A stretch of DNA of 24,561 nucleotides from Pseudomonadota bacterium (GCA_023386645.1 JAEWJI010000004.1:1-24561); one strand, 5' to 3'. Positions 1 to 8,174 are shown, counted from the stretch's first letter. Notes: generated by a model not told the origin, from the sequence alone. A program made the numbers and translations.

Positions 1-110
1 GCGGCGTGATCTCGCTGGACGGCAAGGGCGAAACCCAGCTGGCCCGCCCGACCGCCGACGGCGTGCGCGAGCCGCTGAACCGTCGCGCCACCATCGACAT
101 CAACTTCTAA
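1..110 (+). CDS. OmpA-family protein, C-terminal fragment
   Basis: This is the last 35 codons of a gene that begins before the window; the reading frame starts at base 3 and ends with TAA at 108-110. The visible end contains NRRATIDINF, which matches the closing NRR-plus-beta-strand pattern of OmpA/MotB-like peptidoglycan-binding domains, where the arginine pair lies close to the diaminopimelate pocket. The likely role is an outer-membrane protein or lipoprotein anchored to peptidoglycan, but the N-terminal part that would decide this is missing. A strong terminator follows, so the gene ends its transcription unit. The family call rests on one short motif and is moderately sure. Confidence 0.6.
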   Translation, partial: GVISLDGKGETQLARPTADGVREPLNRRATIDINF

Positions 111-124
111 GCCACGCTCCCGAA

Positions 125-148
125 GGGTCCGGCCTCCCGGCCGGACCC
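125..148 (+). other. Strong GC hairpin downstream of the OmpA-like gene
   Basis: A perfect 10-bp stem (GGGTCCGGCC at 125-134, GGCCGGACCC at 139-148) closes over the four-base loop TCCC. No T-tract follows, so it is not a terminator by itself. It sits between the stop codon and the intrinsic terminator at 164-200 and may block 3' exonuclease on the OmpA-like transcript. Confidence 0.55.
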
Positions 149-163
149 GGACGGACGAGATTT

Positions 164-200
164 CAGACCGCTGGCCTTCGGGTCGGCGGTCTGTTTTTTT
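164..200 (+). terminator. Intrinsic terminator with UUCG tetraloop
   Basis: CAGACCG at 164-170 pairs with CGGTCTG at 187-193. The stem continues inward with two G-T wobbles to 13 bp, and closes on the cTTCGg tetraloop (loop 177-180). Seven Ts follow directly (194-200). This is a textbook rho-independent terminator for the OmpA-like gene that ends at 110. Confidence 0.93.
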
Positions 201-258
201 GTCAGGCGCGTCCCTAGCCGGCCGGGGTCCCACCCAGCCAAGCGTGTAAGGAGCCTAG

Positions 259-1170
259 ATGACCCGATCCAAAGCGGCTTGGCTAAGCGAGCATCTGGCG
301 TGCACCGTCTGTCACACCTCTCCCCTGGTCTCCGGCGAGACCGGCTGGCGATGCCCCGTATGCGAGGCCGACTTCCCCCTGCAGGATCACTGCCCGAACT
401 TCATCACCGACCGAATGGCGTTCGACTTCAATATCAAGGAGAACGCCAAGGCTTCGGACCACGCCTACAATCCCTCGGCCGTTCGCCTTCTGGCGGAGGT
501 CGAGCGGGTGGGCGGCATGGCGCTGGATTGCGGCGCCGGTTCGCGGCAGTACACCAGCGAGCATCTCGTCCAGGTGGAGATCATGCCTTACGACAGCGTC
601 GATGTGCTGGCGGTCAACCAAGCCCTGCCGTTTCGCGACGCCAGCTTCGACGTCGTGTTCTCCTTCGACGTCCTAGAGCACGTGAGCGACCCGTTCGCCA
701 GCGCCCGGGAGCTGGCGCGGGTGCTCAAGCCCAACGGCATGCTCTACATCGACCTACCGTTTCTCCAGGTGGAGCACGGTTATCCCCATCACTATTTCAA
801 CGCCACCCGGATGGGCCTGCGGCAGTTGTTCGAGGGCCTTCTCACGCCCCGCGCGCATGTCGTGCCGGCGTCGGGCCACCCCGCCCATGTGGTCTATCAG
901 GCGCTCTCCGCCTACCGGGGCGGCCTGGCGCCCGAGTTGCGGGAGCGGTTTCTAGCAATGACGGTCGGGGAAATCCTGGACCGGTCGTGGAAAGCGCTGC
1001 GGGATTCCGACCTGGGCGCCGTTAAGGACGAGGTGCAGTGGCGGATGGCCTCAGCCACCCAGGCGATCTTCACCAAGGACACGGAGGCGCCGGAGGGGAC
1101 GTCGAGCGAGATCGACGTCGACTGGCGCACTCTGCCGAACTTCGTCGGCAAGCGGTCCTTCACGCCCTGA
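259..1170 (+). CDS. SAM-dependent methyltransferase with N-terminal zinc-ribbon motif
   Basis: This 303-residue protein starts with a Trm112-like zinc-binding motif (Cys15-x2-Cys18 and Cys32-x2-Cys35). A class I methyltransferase fold of the Methyltransf_11 type follows. Motif I is ALDCGAGSRQY (about 88-98), and the acidic and hydrophobic strand SFDVVFSFDVLEHV (about 129-142) is followed by an LKPNG turn (156-160). The stretch PHHYFNAT near 176-183 is common in methyltransferases encoded in polysaccharide and natural-product loci. The substrate cannot be told from the sequence. The ATG at 259 is well placed behind AAGGAG (248-253). The gene is convergent with the next methyltransferase, only 11 bases from it, and I see no terminator between them. 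Confidence 0.85.
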   Translation: MTRSKAAWLSEHLACTVCHTSPLVSGETGWRCPVCEADFPLQDHCPNFITDRMAFDFNIKENAKASDHAYNPSAVRLLAEVERVGGMALDCGAGSRQYTSEHLVQVEIMPYDSVDVLAVNQALPFRDASFDVVFSFDVLEHVSDPFASARELARVLKPNGMLYIDLPFLQVEHGYPHHYFNATRMGLRQLFEGLLTPRAHVVPASGHPAHVVYQALSAYRGGLAPELRERFLAMTVGEILDRSWKALRDSDLGAVKDEVQWRMASATQAIFTKDTEAPEGTSSEIDVDWRTLPNFVGKRSFTP

Positions 1171-1181
1171 AGCGAGGCCGA

Positions 1182-1958
1182 TCAGACTTCCATCGCCACC
1201 ACGGTCTGGCCCCGGCCGTCGTGGGGTGTGCCGAAGTCCCAGCCCAGAATCTTCAGGTCCAGCTCGCGGGCCCAGCGCTCGATCTGGGGTCGCTCCATGA
1301 ACATGTTCAGCTGATCGTCCCGAACGCCCATGCCGGCGCGCTCGACCATGCCCTCGAAGACCGGCCAGGAGTTCTCCGATTCCAGGAAGGAGAAGACGAT
1401 CCGTCCGCCCGGCTTCACCGCCCGCCGGGCGTCCCGCAGGTAGAGATAGCTCTCCTGGTGCAGCAGGTGAGTGAAGACGCTGAAGGCGAAGAAGAAATCC
1501 ACCGAGTCGTCCGCGACCGGCAGCGCCAGCTCGTGATTCAGGATGAAACGGAAGTGGGCCGGCGCCTGGGTCCGGGCGTAGTCCAGGAGCTCCGGCACGA
1601 TGTCCAGCCCGGTATAGGTCATGTTGGGGAACTGGGCGCCCAACTGTTTGGCCACTCGACCGCTCCCGCAGCCGAGGTCCAGCACCGCGTCGCTTGACCT
1701 GAGGCCCGCACGCTTCAGAACGTCGACGATCGCCCGGCCGTTGGCGTCGAAGTCGCCGCCCCCGACCGCGAAGGCCATGGCCTCAGCCTCGGTGTGTCGC
1801 GACAGCAGGCCGGCGACATAGGCCTGGTAATCCCGCACGAAATGCGGCGCATCGGGTTGGGGCGGCGAGGTGGGCGTGGGGGCGGCCGGGCTTACCGGCT
1901 GCTGACCGCTCAGGGTTCGGAACATCTTCCGGGCCCGTCTGAAGAGAGTTCGCGTCAC
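1182..1958 (-). CDS. Class I SAM-dependent methyltransferase
   Basis: The C-terminal 200 residues form a class I methyltransferase: motif I VLDLGCGSGRVA (about 92-103), the acidic residue after strand 2 in GLDI (Asp119), DDSVDFFFAFSVFTHL (about 150-165) and VKPGGRIVFSF (181-191). A basic N-terminus and a proline-rich linker (about 21-38) precede it. I chose the GTG at 1958 because GGGGA lies a few bases before it; an ATG at 1925 would shorten the protein from 258 to 247 residues. The open frame continues upstream through the divergent dioxygenase gene, but that stretch is antisense to a well-supported protein. The substrate is unknown. It starts 63 bases from the divergent PhyH-type gene, so the two may share a control region. 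Confidence 0.82.
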   Translation of the reverse strand: MTRTLFRRARKMFRTLSGQQPVSPAAPTPTSPPQPDAPHFVRDYQAYVAGLLSRHTEAEAMAFAVGGGDFDANGRAIVDVLKRAGLRSSDAVLDLGCGSGRVAKQLGAQFPNMTYTGLDIVPELLDYARTQAPAHFRFILNHELALPVADDSVDFFFAFSVFTHLLHQESYLYLRDARRAVKPGGRIVFSFLESENSWPVFEGMVERAGMGVRDDQLNMFMERPQIERWARELDLKILGWDFGTPHDGRGQTVVAMEV

Positions 1959-2021
1959 GTGGGTCCCCGTTTCTCGCGGCGGGTATAGCGGCTCGGCTCG
2001 TCGTGGGATACGGATTCGCCC

Positions 2022-2849
2022 ATGTTCAGTCTGCTGAAACGCTCGGCTCTTTCGCGCGAGGAGCGCGCCTTCTGGGACGAGAACGGCTATCTGCTGCTCA
2101 AAGGCTACGTTTCGCCCCAGGAAGTGGCCGAGGTTCTGGCCATCGTCGACGACCAGTGGGCCAACCGCGAGGGCAACGACCACCACGTGGACGTCAACTC
2201 CGGGCCTTATGCGGGCAAGTGGTACACGATGCAGGACGTGCCGCCGGAGGCTCGCCAGGCGAGCTACAAGCTCAACAATCTGTTCGGTCGGGTCGAGGCC
2301 ATCCGGCGGATCGCGCTGAACAAGAAGCTGAAGGCCGCTGTGCAGGAACTGCTCGAGGGGGAGCCGATCATCTGCAACTCGCTGAACTTCGAGCGGGGCA
2401 GCCAGCAGGCCATGCACATCGACAGCTGGTACATGCCGCCGCCTGTCGACAATCGTATGGTCGCCGCTTCCATCGCCCTGGAGCGGGTCGACGCCGACAA
2501 TGGGCCGATCGTCTACTATCCTGGCAGCCACAAGATCCCGGGCTACCGGTTCTCGGACGGTCGGCTGAACATGAACGAGGCCGAAGGAGCGGCCTGTCGC
2601 ACCTATCTGGCCGAGGAGATCGAAAAGCGCGGGCTCAAGGAGGTCGAGGTCCGGGCCGAGCCGGGCGACGTCTTCCTGTGGCACGGCCAGCTGCTGCACG
2701 GCGGTCGACCCATCAACGATTTCAGCCGCACCCGCGACAGCCTGGTCATCCACTACTGGCGCAGGATGGATGTGGCCCCCGCCATGATCCGCGAAGATCG
2801 TCACGGCGCCTATCTGGCCCGGACCCTCAGGGGCGAGATCGAATACTAG
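2022..2849 (+). CDS. Phytanoyl-CoA dioxygenase (PhyH) family protein
   Basis: This 275-residue protein belongs to the Fe(II)/2-oxoglutarate oxygenases of the PhyH type, which hydroxylate small molecules using O2 and 2-oxoglutarate. The iron-binding facial triad is visible: His132-x-Asp134 in MHIDSWYM and the distal His226 in LLHGG. Arg236 or Arg238 follows and is a candidate for binding 2-oxoglutarate. YYPGSHKIPGY (165-175) is a typical PhyH strand-turn, and the early FWDENGYLLLKGYV (17-30) is the usual start of the domain. The substrate cannot be predicted. Its neighbours are two methyltransferases, which fits tailoring of a glycan or secondary metabolite but does not prove it. Confidence 0.87.
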   Translation: MFSLLKRSALSREERAFWDENGYLLLKGYVSPQEVAEVLAIVDDQWANREGNDHHVDVNSGPYAGKWYTMQDVPPEARQASYKLNNLFGRVEAIRRIALNKKLKAAVQELLEGEPIICNSLNFERGSQQAMHIDSWYMPPPVDNRMVAASIALERVDADNGPIVYYPGSHKIPGYRFSDGRLNMNEAEGAACRTYLAEEIEKRGLKEVEVRAEPGDVFLWHGQLLHGGRPINDFSRTRDSLVIHYWRRMDVAPAMIREDRHGAYLARTLRGEIEY

Positions 2850-2902
2850 GATCCAGCTCCCTCAATCTTCCGCTCCGCGATGCGGAGGGTAGGTCAAAAG
2901 CC

Positions 2903-2934
2903 CGTTAACCCTCGCCCGCCAGCGTTCCTTAACG
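2903..2934. promoter_or_regulatory. CGTTAA/TTAACG inverted repeat upstream of the TadG-like gene
   Basis: CGTTAA at 2903-2908 faces TTAACG at 2929-2934 across 20 bases, in the 149-base gap before the TadG-like gene. AT-rich TTAA half-sites stand out in this GC-rich DNA. The spacing does not match the TTAA-N7-TTAA CtrA box, so I call it only a possible operator or -35 region. Confidence 0.25.
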
Positions 2935-2998
2935 CCGTCACCTCAAAATGCCGCGCTCGGGGGCCTGTCGAAAGGCCGAGACGACGGACGGAAGAGCG

Positions 2999-4876
2999 AT
3001 GACGCACCGCTGGTGGAAAAGAAGCGGAGCGAGGGTGCGGGCTATCGGCCAGCGCTTCGCCGCCTCGACGCGCGGCAATGTGGCGATGATCTTCGGCCTC
3101 AGCCTGCCGGTCCTACTGATGATGACCGTCGGCGGGGTCGACATCCACCGCGCCTCGACGGTCCGGGTCAATCTGCAGGACGCGCTGGACGCCGCCGCCC
3201 TGGCCGCGGCGCGCAGCAAATACTCCGAGCCCGCCGACATCCAGCGCATCGGCCTGGCGGCGCTGAGGGCCAACCTGAAGGCCTATCCCGATATCACCCT
3301 TCGCGAGGACCAGACGACCTTCGTCCTGAACGCGGACAGCGTAGTCATCGCCGACTCCAAGGTGGACGTGAAGACCCTGGTCGCCAACGTCTTCCTGCCG
3401 CCCTACGGCCAGTTCATGGACGACAGGCTGCCGGTGGCGGCCCATTCCGAAGTCAACCGCTCGTCTAAGAATCTCGAGGTCGCCCTGGTCCTCGACATCA
3501 CCGGCTCGATGAACAACGGCAAGATCGAGGCGCTCAAGTCAGCCGCGCTGGAGCTCGTCGACATCGTCGTCCAGGACACCCAGACGCCAAACTATTCAAA
3601 GATGTCGATCGTGCCCTATTCGGTGGGGGTGAACGTCGGGCCCTACGCCAACACGGCCCGGGGCGCCCCGGTCGGGGGTGTCGCCATCACCGGAGCGGGG
3701 TGGGCCGAGAGCGGCAAGCAGCGGCCGATCCAGCAAATCTCACGCGCCAATCCCGCCGTGGTCACCTCGAACAACCATAGCTATCAGAACGGCGACATCG
3801 TCTGGATTCGCGACGTCATGGGCATGACGCAGCTGAACGACCGCGCCTATCGCGTCGCCGGCCGAACCCGCAATACATTCCAGTTGCAGGGCGTCGATAG
3901 CCGCTCGTTTTCGTCGTACCACTCGAACGGCAAGATAGACCGGTGTCTTGCCTCTGACTGTTCCATGGTGATCACCGCCAACAACCACGGCCTGGCGACG
4001 GACGACTACGTCTACATCACCGGCGTCCGCGGCATGACGCAGATCAACAACGACAACCGCGGCGCGCCCGAAGGCTACAAGGTCACGCGACTGAGCGCGA
4101 ACACCTTCTCCATCGGCCTGAACGGCGCCGATTGGAACGCCTATAGCGGCGGCGGAACGAGCTATTGCGGCCAGGACGGCTGCGAATGGCGGGTCTTCCT
4201 CAGCGCCACGAACCGCATCACCCGCTTCCCGATCTCCAGCTGCGTCAGCGAGCGCACGGGGTCGCAAGCCTATACGGACGCCTACACGACCTCGGCCCGG
4301 GTCGGACGCAACTATGCGCCTAGTTCGAACAGCTGTCCGGACTCGACCCTGCTGCCGCTCACCAGCTCCAAGTCGACCCTGCGCGGCAAGATCAACGGAC
4401 TTCAGATCGGGGGGTCCACCGCCGGCCAGATCGGCACGGCCTGGGGCTGGTACACGGTCGCCCCGACCTTCAACGCCATGTGGCCGTCCAGCTCCGCCGG
4501 CGCATACAATGACGACGACATCCTGAAGGCCGTCATCATCATGACCGACGGCGACTTCAACACCCCCTACTGCGGCGGCGTCATCGCCCGAGACGCGGGC
4601 TCCGGCTCCGGCGGCGACGCCGACCATATCAACTGCAACGCCACCAACGGCGACCCCTTCGCCCAAACCCGTTCGCTGTGCTCGGCCATGAAGGCCAAGG
4701 GGATCATCGTCTATACGGTCGGCTTCCAGGTCCCCAGCTCGGGTGGGGCGGCCGGCATCATGCGCGACTGCGCCACCGGCCCGGAATACGCCTACCTGCC
4801 CTCCAGCGGCCAGGACCTCAGCGAAGCCTTCCAGGCCATCGGCCGCGACATCAGCCAGCTGAGGATATCGAAGTAG
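2999..4876 (+). CDS. TadG-like Flp-pilus/VWA-domain protein with internal repeat insertion
   Basis: The protein has a basic N-terminus, a TadE/G-like membrane segment (about residues 26-49, preceded by the typical RGNVAMIF) and the DALDAAALAAA helix characteristic of TadG. A von Willebrand A domain follows, with the MIDAS motif Asp166-x-Thr-Gly-Ser170 and a late strand IIMTDGD. TadG-like proteins are linked to assembly of type IVb (Flp/Tad) pili and face the periplasm. Two tandem repeats (about residues 251-311 and 322-387) split the VWA fold and resemble the FCCH-type domain known from phage tail proteins. I chose the ATG at 2999, preceded by GGAAGAG, over one at 2948 that has no ribosome binding site; the protein is then 625 residues. 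No other tad genes are in the window. The stop lies 5 bases from the convergent FkbM gene. Confidence 0.82.
   Translation: MTHRWWKRSGARVRAIGQRFAASTRGNVAMIFGLSLPVLLMMTVGGVDIHRASTVRVNLQDALDAAALAAARSKYSEPADIQRIGLAALRANLKAYPDITLREDQTTFVLNADSVVIADSKVDVKTLVANVFLPPYGQFMDDRLPVAAHSEVNRSSKNLEVALVLDITGSMNNGKIEALKSAALELVDIVVQDTQTPNYSKMSIVPYSVGVNVGPYANTARGAPVGGVAITGAGWAESGKQRPIQQISRANPAVVTSNNHSYQNGDIVWIRDVMGMTQLNDRAYRVAGRTRNTFQLQGVDSRSFSSYHSNGKIDRCLASDCSMVITANNHGLATDDYVYITGVRGMTQINNDNRGAPEGYKVTRLSANTFSIGLNGADWNAYSGGGTSYCGQDGCEWRVFLSATNRITRFPISSCVSERTGSQAYTDAYTTSARVGRNYAPSSNSCPDSTLLPLTSSKSTLRGKINGLQIGGSTAGQIGTAWGWYTVAPTFNAMWPSSSAGAYNDDDILKAVIIMTDGDFNTPYCGGVIARDAGSGSGGDADHINCNATNGDPFAQTRSLCSAMKAKGIIVYTVGFQVPSSGGAAGIMRDCATGPEYAYLPSSGQDLSEAFQAIGRDISQLRISK
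3749..4159 (+). repeat. Two tandem FCCH-like protein repeats inside the VWA domain
   Basis: The two units (3749-3931 and 3962-4159) share the order SNNHSY or ANNHGL, then a GD or DD turn, VWIRDV or VYITGV, GMTQLN or GMTQIN, YRV or YKV, NTFQL or NTFSI, and a Ser/Tyr/Gly-rich end. The second unit has an extra Asn/Gly-rich loop. The pattern resembles the E1 FCCH-like beta domain annotated in phage tail proteins. This is a protein-level repeat; the DNA has diverged. Confidence 0.7.
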
Positions 4877-4881
4877 GCGGT

Positions 4882-6153
4882 TCAGCCAGGCTGGTAGAAC
4901 AACCAGTCGCCCCGCATGACCTGGACGCTTTCGTAGCCGAATGCGGCGAGGATATCCTTCGTGCGCGACTCTACGTGAGGCAGACATTCACACAGGATCA
5001 GAGGCCGGCTGCGCTCTATAACCTCCTGGGCGCCCAGGAGGGCCTCGGGTTCATGCCCTTCAATATCCATCTTGATCAGAGCGACGCGCTGATTTGCCAG
5101 TTCACGATCCAAGGTGGTGATCGGCGTGCGACCGCGCCCCTGGGGCCGCAGCTTTGCGATGCCAGGATTGGCCTCGGAGATGTCGTACATTGTTCCTCGG
5201 CCTGGCGTCGCGCTGCAAGCGACGCGGCGCACATCGACCTGCAGACCATCGTTGAGGCCGAGGTTGACCTCAAGATCGCTCGCCGTCCTGGGCACGGGCT
5301 CGAAGGCGATAATCTTGCCGGGCGCGAACGCCTTGGCCATTGGAATGGTCAGGGTTCCGACGTTCGCTCCAAGGTCGACCGCCACCGCGCGACGGTCGGC
5401 CCTGCACAGAAGCTCCATCAACAGAACCGCGTTTAGCATTTCCCACGGCATTCCCCGCGCGATGCGCTTCCAGACGACCTGTCGCAAATCTCCGACGCGG
5501 AAACGCCCAAAGGCGCCCAGATCTGCGAGGCTGCCTTCAGCGACCGGTGGAGGCGCGTGAGTGATCCACTCCCCGTCCGCGTCCGTCGGGAACTCATCGA
5601 ACAGTCCATCATAGCGCGGCGACGGGTCCGTCGAAGTGGCTGCCGACCAGGCCGGGAGGGCCAGTCGTAGGCAGTTTCGAACAATCGTCCTATGCTCGCG
5701 CCTATGGGCGTGTTCGCGGCGCAGATAGGCGGCGCGTTGCTGGCCCTCGATCTCCGATATGGCGGCCCGGGTGCGCTCCGCGAGAACCAGATCGCCTGTT
5801 CGTTCAAGCGCGGCGGCCAGTCCCCTAAGATGAACCCTGTCGGGTCTCAGGTTCACCGCTTTCCGATAGTGGTGCAGCGCGGCCCGGTCGTCGCGAAGAG
5901 CTGTGGCCGTCCAGCCGGCCATATTGTGGGCATCTACATCGTCCGGGACGGCCCTGAGCCACTCGAGCTCAAGTTGCCGGGCGTCGTGGAAACGCTTCTC
6001 CAACAGAAGGAGTCGCCGTTGTTCAACAAAGTCGCGGCGCCCCGCTAACACCGCTCCCGCGCCAGTCTGTTCCGAGACAACCATAGGTGGCACTATCCAC
6101 GCTGCTGGATCGTGCGCAAGATCGGCTGAAACGTCGGCGGCGGGTTTCGCCAC
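4882..6153 (-). CDS. FkbM-family methyltransferase with N-terminal TPR region
   Basis: This 423-residue protein has a helical TPR-like region (about 45-135; DDVDAHNMAGWTATAL followed by AALHHYRKAVNLRP is one clear unit). A charged linker leads to a C-terminal FkbM methyltransferase domain with VDLGANVGTLTIPMAKAF (259-276), IIAFEPVP (281-288), TTLDREL (346-352) and IKMDIEGHEPEALLGA (360-375). FkbM enzymes are usually O-methyltransferases acting on sugars or polyketides; the acceptor here is unknown. The start is a GTG, with GAGG overlapping the upstream gene's TGA stop. The gap to that gene is 6 bases, so translation is probably coupled to the oxygenase gene before it. It converges on the TadG-like gene. 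Confidence 0.85.
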   Translation of the reverse strand: MAKPAADVSADLAHDPAAWIVPPMVVSEQTGAGAVLAGRRDFVEQRRLLLLEKRFHDARQLELEWLRAVPDDVDAHNMAGWTATALRDDRAALHHYRKAVNLRPDRVHLRGLAAALERTGDLVLAERTRAAISEIEGQQRAAYLRREHAHRREHRTIVRNCLRLALPAWSAATSTDPSPRYDGLFDEFPTDADGEWITHAPPPVAEGSLADLGAFGRFRVGDLRQVVWKRIARGMPWEMLNAVLLMELLCRADRRAVAVDLGANVGTLTIPMAKAFAPGKIIAFEPVPRTASDLEVNLGLNDGLQVDVRRVACSATPGRGTMYDISEANPGIAKLRPQGRGRTPITTLDRELANQRVALIKMDIEGHEPEALLGAQEVIERSRPLILCECLPHVESRTKDILAAFGYESVQVMRGDWLFYQPG

Positions 6154-6159
6154 AGGGCC

Positions 6160-7131
6160 TCAGATCAGGCGGATCTCGCGCAGCCGTTCGGTCAGGAAGT
6201 CCTCGGCCATGATCGCCCTGCCGGCGTAGCGGTCAGGATTGTCCGGCGTGACCGTGGACGGCAGGCTTTCGATCACGAAGTCCGGGTTGAAGTGCAGGAA
6301 GAAGGGCGTGGAGTAGCGGGCGAAGCCCCGCCGCTCCGGCGCCGGATTGACCACCCGGTGGGTCGTCGACGGCAGGACGTGGTTGGTCAGCCGCTGCAGC
6401 ATGTCGCCGATGTTGACCACCAGGGCCCCGGGCGGCGGCGCGATGTCCAGCCACTCGCCGTCGGCGTCCTTCAGCTGCAGGCCTGCTTCCTCGGCGCCGA
6501 GCAGCAGGGTGATGACGTTGATGTCCTCATGCGCTCCGGCCCGCACCCCCGGCGCATCGGCCGGCACCGGCGGATAGTGCAGCAGGCGCAGGACCGAGTT
6601 GCCCAGCTGGACCTTGTCCTCGAAATAGTCGTCGCCCAGCTCGAGATAGCGCGCGATGGCCCGCAGGATGCGCCGGCCCAGTTCGTCCAGGGCCTCGAAC
6701 ATCCCGTAGACATGCTCGCGGAAGCCCTCGATCTCGGTGGGCCAGACGTTGTCGCGCATGTACTTCCGATAGGGATGACCCTCCGGCAGCTCGCGGCCGG
6801 TGTGCCAGAACTCCTTCAGGTCCACGGTCTTGGCGTCCTTGGCCGCCTCGACCCCGAACGGTGTCAGCCCGCGCGCCCCGCCCGTGCCGGGCTGGTGGTA
6901 CTGGCGCTTCACCTCCTCCGGCAGGGCGAAGAAGGCCTTGGCGTCCTTGATCGCTGAGCCGATCACCTGGTCGTCCAGCCCGTGGTCCGCGATCACGGCG
7001 AACCCGTAGCGCTTGAACGAGGCGCCGAGCGTATCGGCGAAGCGCTGGAAGTCCCGGTCGTAGAGCGTCATCGACACCGGCTCGATGGGCTTCTTGGCGG
7101 CGGGCTGGGTCTGGCTGAGAGTGTCGGTCAC
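6160..7131 (-). CDS. Isopenicillin-N-synthase-like Fe(II)/2-oxoglutarate oxygenase
   Basis: This 323-residue protein has the DIOX_N plus 2OG-FeII_Oxy layout. The N-terminal part shows FKRYGFAVIADHG (39-51) and FFALPEEVK (67-75). The catalytic part has His201-x-Asp203 in GAHEDINVITLL, His258 in TTHRV and the 2-oxoglutarate-binding Arg272-Tyr-Ser274. VVNIGDMLQRLTN (238-250) is highly typical of the family. Bacterial members act on varied small molecules, so no substrate is assigned. The start is the GTG at 7131 with GAGGG upstream. The FkbM gene follows immediately, and the two form a likely two-gene operon of an oxidising and a methylating enzyme. Confidence 0.88.
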   Translation of the reverse strand: MTDTLSQTQPAAKKPIEPVSMTLYDRDFQRFADTLGASFKRYGFAVIADHGLDDQVIGSAIKDAKAFFALPEEVKRQYHQPGTGGARGLTPFGVEAAKDAKTVDLKEFWHTGRELPEGHPYRKYMRDNVWPTEIEGFREHVYGMFEALDELGRRILRAIARYLELGDDYFEDKVQLGNSVLRLLHYPPVPADAPGVRAGAHEDINVITLLLGAEEAGLQLKDADGEWLDIAPPPGALVVNIGDMLQRLTNHVLPSTTHRVVNPAPERRGFARYSTPFFLHFNPDFVIESLPSTVTPDNPDRYAGRAIMAEDFLTERLREIRLI

Positions 7132-7267
7132 GGCGGCGGGCCCTCGTTCTGCGTGCGCGTTCCATAGACCCTAACGCGCCAAAGCGGCAGGGGGTGGGCG
7201 CCGCCGACCGGAACCCGCGCCGTTCGCCTGGCGTTTGGCGACGGGGCCAATCAAGAGGACAGACTTC

Positions 7268-7945
7268 ATGCGCATCAAGCCGATCGCCGTGGGCGCCAGC
7301 ATCGCCATTCTTCTGGGCGGGGCCGCGGCCTGCACCACCACCGACCCGTACAGCTCCACCCCGCGCCGCAACAACACCGGCACCGGCGCCCTGGCCGGCG
7401 CCCTGGGCGGTGCGGTCCTGGGCTATCTGACCAACACCTCGGACGGCGAACAGGGCCGCAAGAACGCCCTGATCGGCGCGGGCATCGGCGCCCTGGGCGG
7501 CGCGGCCGTCGGCCAGTACATGGACCGCCAGCAGCGGGCCCTGGAGGCCGAACTCAGCGGCACCGGCGTGGGCGTGGCGCGTCAGGGGGACAACCTGGTC
7601 CTGCGCATGCCGTCGGACGTCACTTTCGCGGTCAACCAGTCCAACATCGAGCCGCGCTTCGACGCCACCCTGGCCGACGTCGCCAACGTGCTGCGCCAGT
7701 ACGACCAGTCGGTGGTCGACATCGTCGGCCATACCGACTCAAGCGGCACGGACGCCATCAACCAGCCCCTGTCTGAGCGCCGCGCCCTGTCGGTCGCCGA
7801 CGCCCTGATCCGCAACGGCGTCCAGCGCGAGCGCCTCTACGTCGCCGGCAACTCCAGCCGCACCCCGGTGGCCTCCAACGCCACGCCCGAGGGCCGCGCG
7901 CAGAACCGGCGCGTCGAGATCCTGATCCGACCGTTCACGGGGTAA
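7268..7945 (+). CDS. OmpA-family lipoprotein with glycine-zipper domain
   Basis: The start is the ATG at 7268 behind AAGAGGA; an in-frame ATG at 7235 has no such site. The 225-residue product begins with a signal peptide ending GGAAAC, so Cys22 may be the lipidated residue, although the lipobox is weak (A-A-A-C). Residues 38-83 form a two-part glycine-zipper membrane segment (ALAGALGGAVLG and LIGAGIGALGGAAVG). Residues 110-222 form an OmpA/MotB peptidoglycan-binding domain with VGHTDSSG, QPLSERRA and AQNRRVEI. The architecture matches YiaD-type outer-membrane lipoproteins that tie the outer membrane to the cell wall. A palindromic element begins 7 bases after the stop. Confidence 0.92.
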   Translation: MRIKPIAVGASIAILLGGAAACTTTDPYSSTPRRNNTGTGALAGALGGAVLGYLTNTSDGEQGRKNALIGAGIGALGGAAVGQYMDRQQRALEAELSGTGVGVARQGDNLVLRMPSDVTFAVNQSNIEPRFDATLADVANVLRQYDQSVVDIVGHTDSSGTDAINQPLSERRALSVADALIRNGVQRERLYVAGNSSRTPVASNATPEGRAQNRRVEILIRPFTG

Positions 7946-7952
7946 TCTGGTA

Positions 7953-8083
7953 TCCTCCCCCGCCTCTACGCGGGGGAGGGGGACTACGAAGTGGTGGAGG
8001 GGGCGGCTCCAGGCACCGGCCGTGGTCATGCCCCCTCCACCACCCTTGGGGCGGTCCCCCTCCCCCGTGAAGACGAGGGAGGA
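7953..8083. repeat. Palindromic intergenic element, copy 1
   Basis: A 131-base imperfect inverted repeat. The left arm begins TCCTCCCCCG and ends GGTGGAGGGGGC; the right arm begins GCCCCCTCCACCA and ends GGGAGGA. Each arm holds an outer C-run/G-run hairpin, and the left arm has an inner hairpin around CGAAG. It lies 7 bases after the OmpA lipoprotein stop. Related copies are at 13406-13544 and 24509 onward. It looks like a REP/MITE-type element and may also end or protect transcripts. Confidence 0.85.
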
Positions 8084-8174
8084 CAAGGACACGTTTTCTT
8101 CAAGCGTAACGGCGCTACGCCTCTTGCATCCGCCCGGCGATCATGGTCCCTAGCCGTGGTCGTCGGGGGGCGTG

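Noticed and set aside
1959..2804. Long upstream extension (to 540 residues) of the minus-strand methyltransferase
   Set aside because: It is antisense to the PhyH-family gene, whose iron-binding residues are intact. The translated extension has no recognisable domain. A GTG at 1958 with a ribosome binding site gives a normal methyltransferase.
2903..2934. CtrA binding site
   Set aside because: The two TTAA elements are 20 bases apart, not the seven of the CtrA consensus. I kept it only as a weak inverted repeat.
3740..4987. Minus-strand open frame opposite the TadG-like gene
   Set aside because: It is Ala/Gly/Val/Arg-rich without motifs and runs through the stop region of two convergent real genes. 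It is a shadow frame.
7235..7267. Upstream start of the OmpA lipoprotein
   Set aside because: It would place eleven polar residues before the signal peptide. The ATG at 7268 has the AGAGGA site.
7953..8083. CRISPR or tandem repeat array
   Set aside because: The repeated parts are inverted arms of one palindrome, with no regular spacers and no cas genes.
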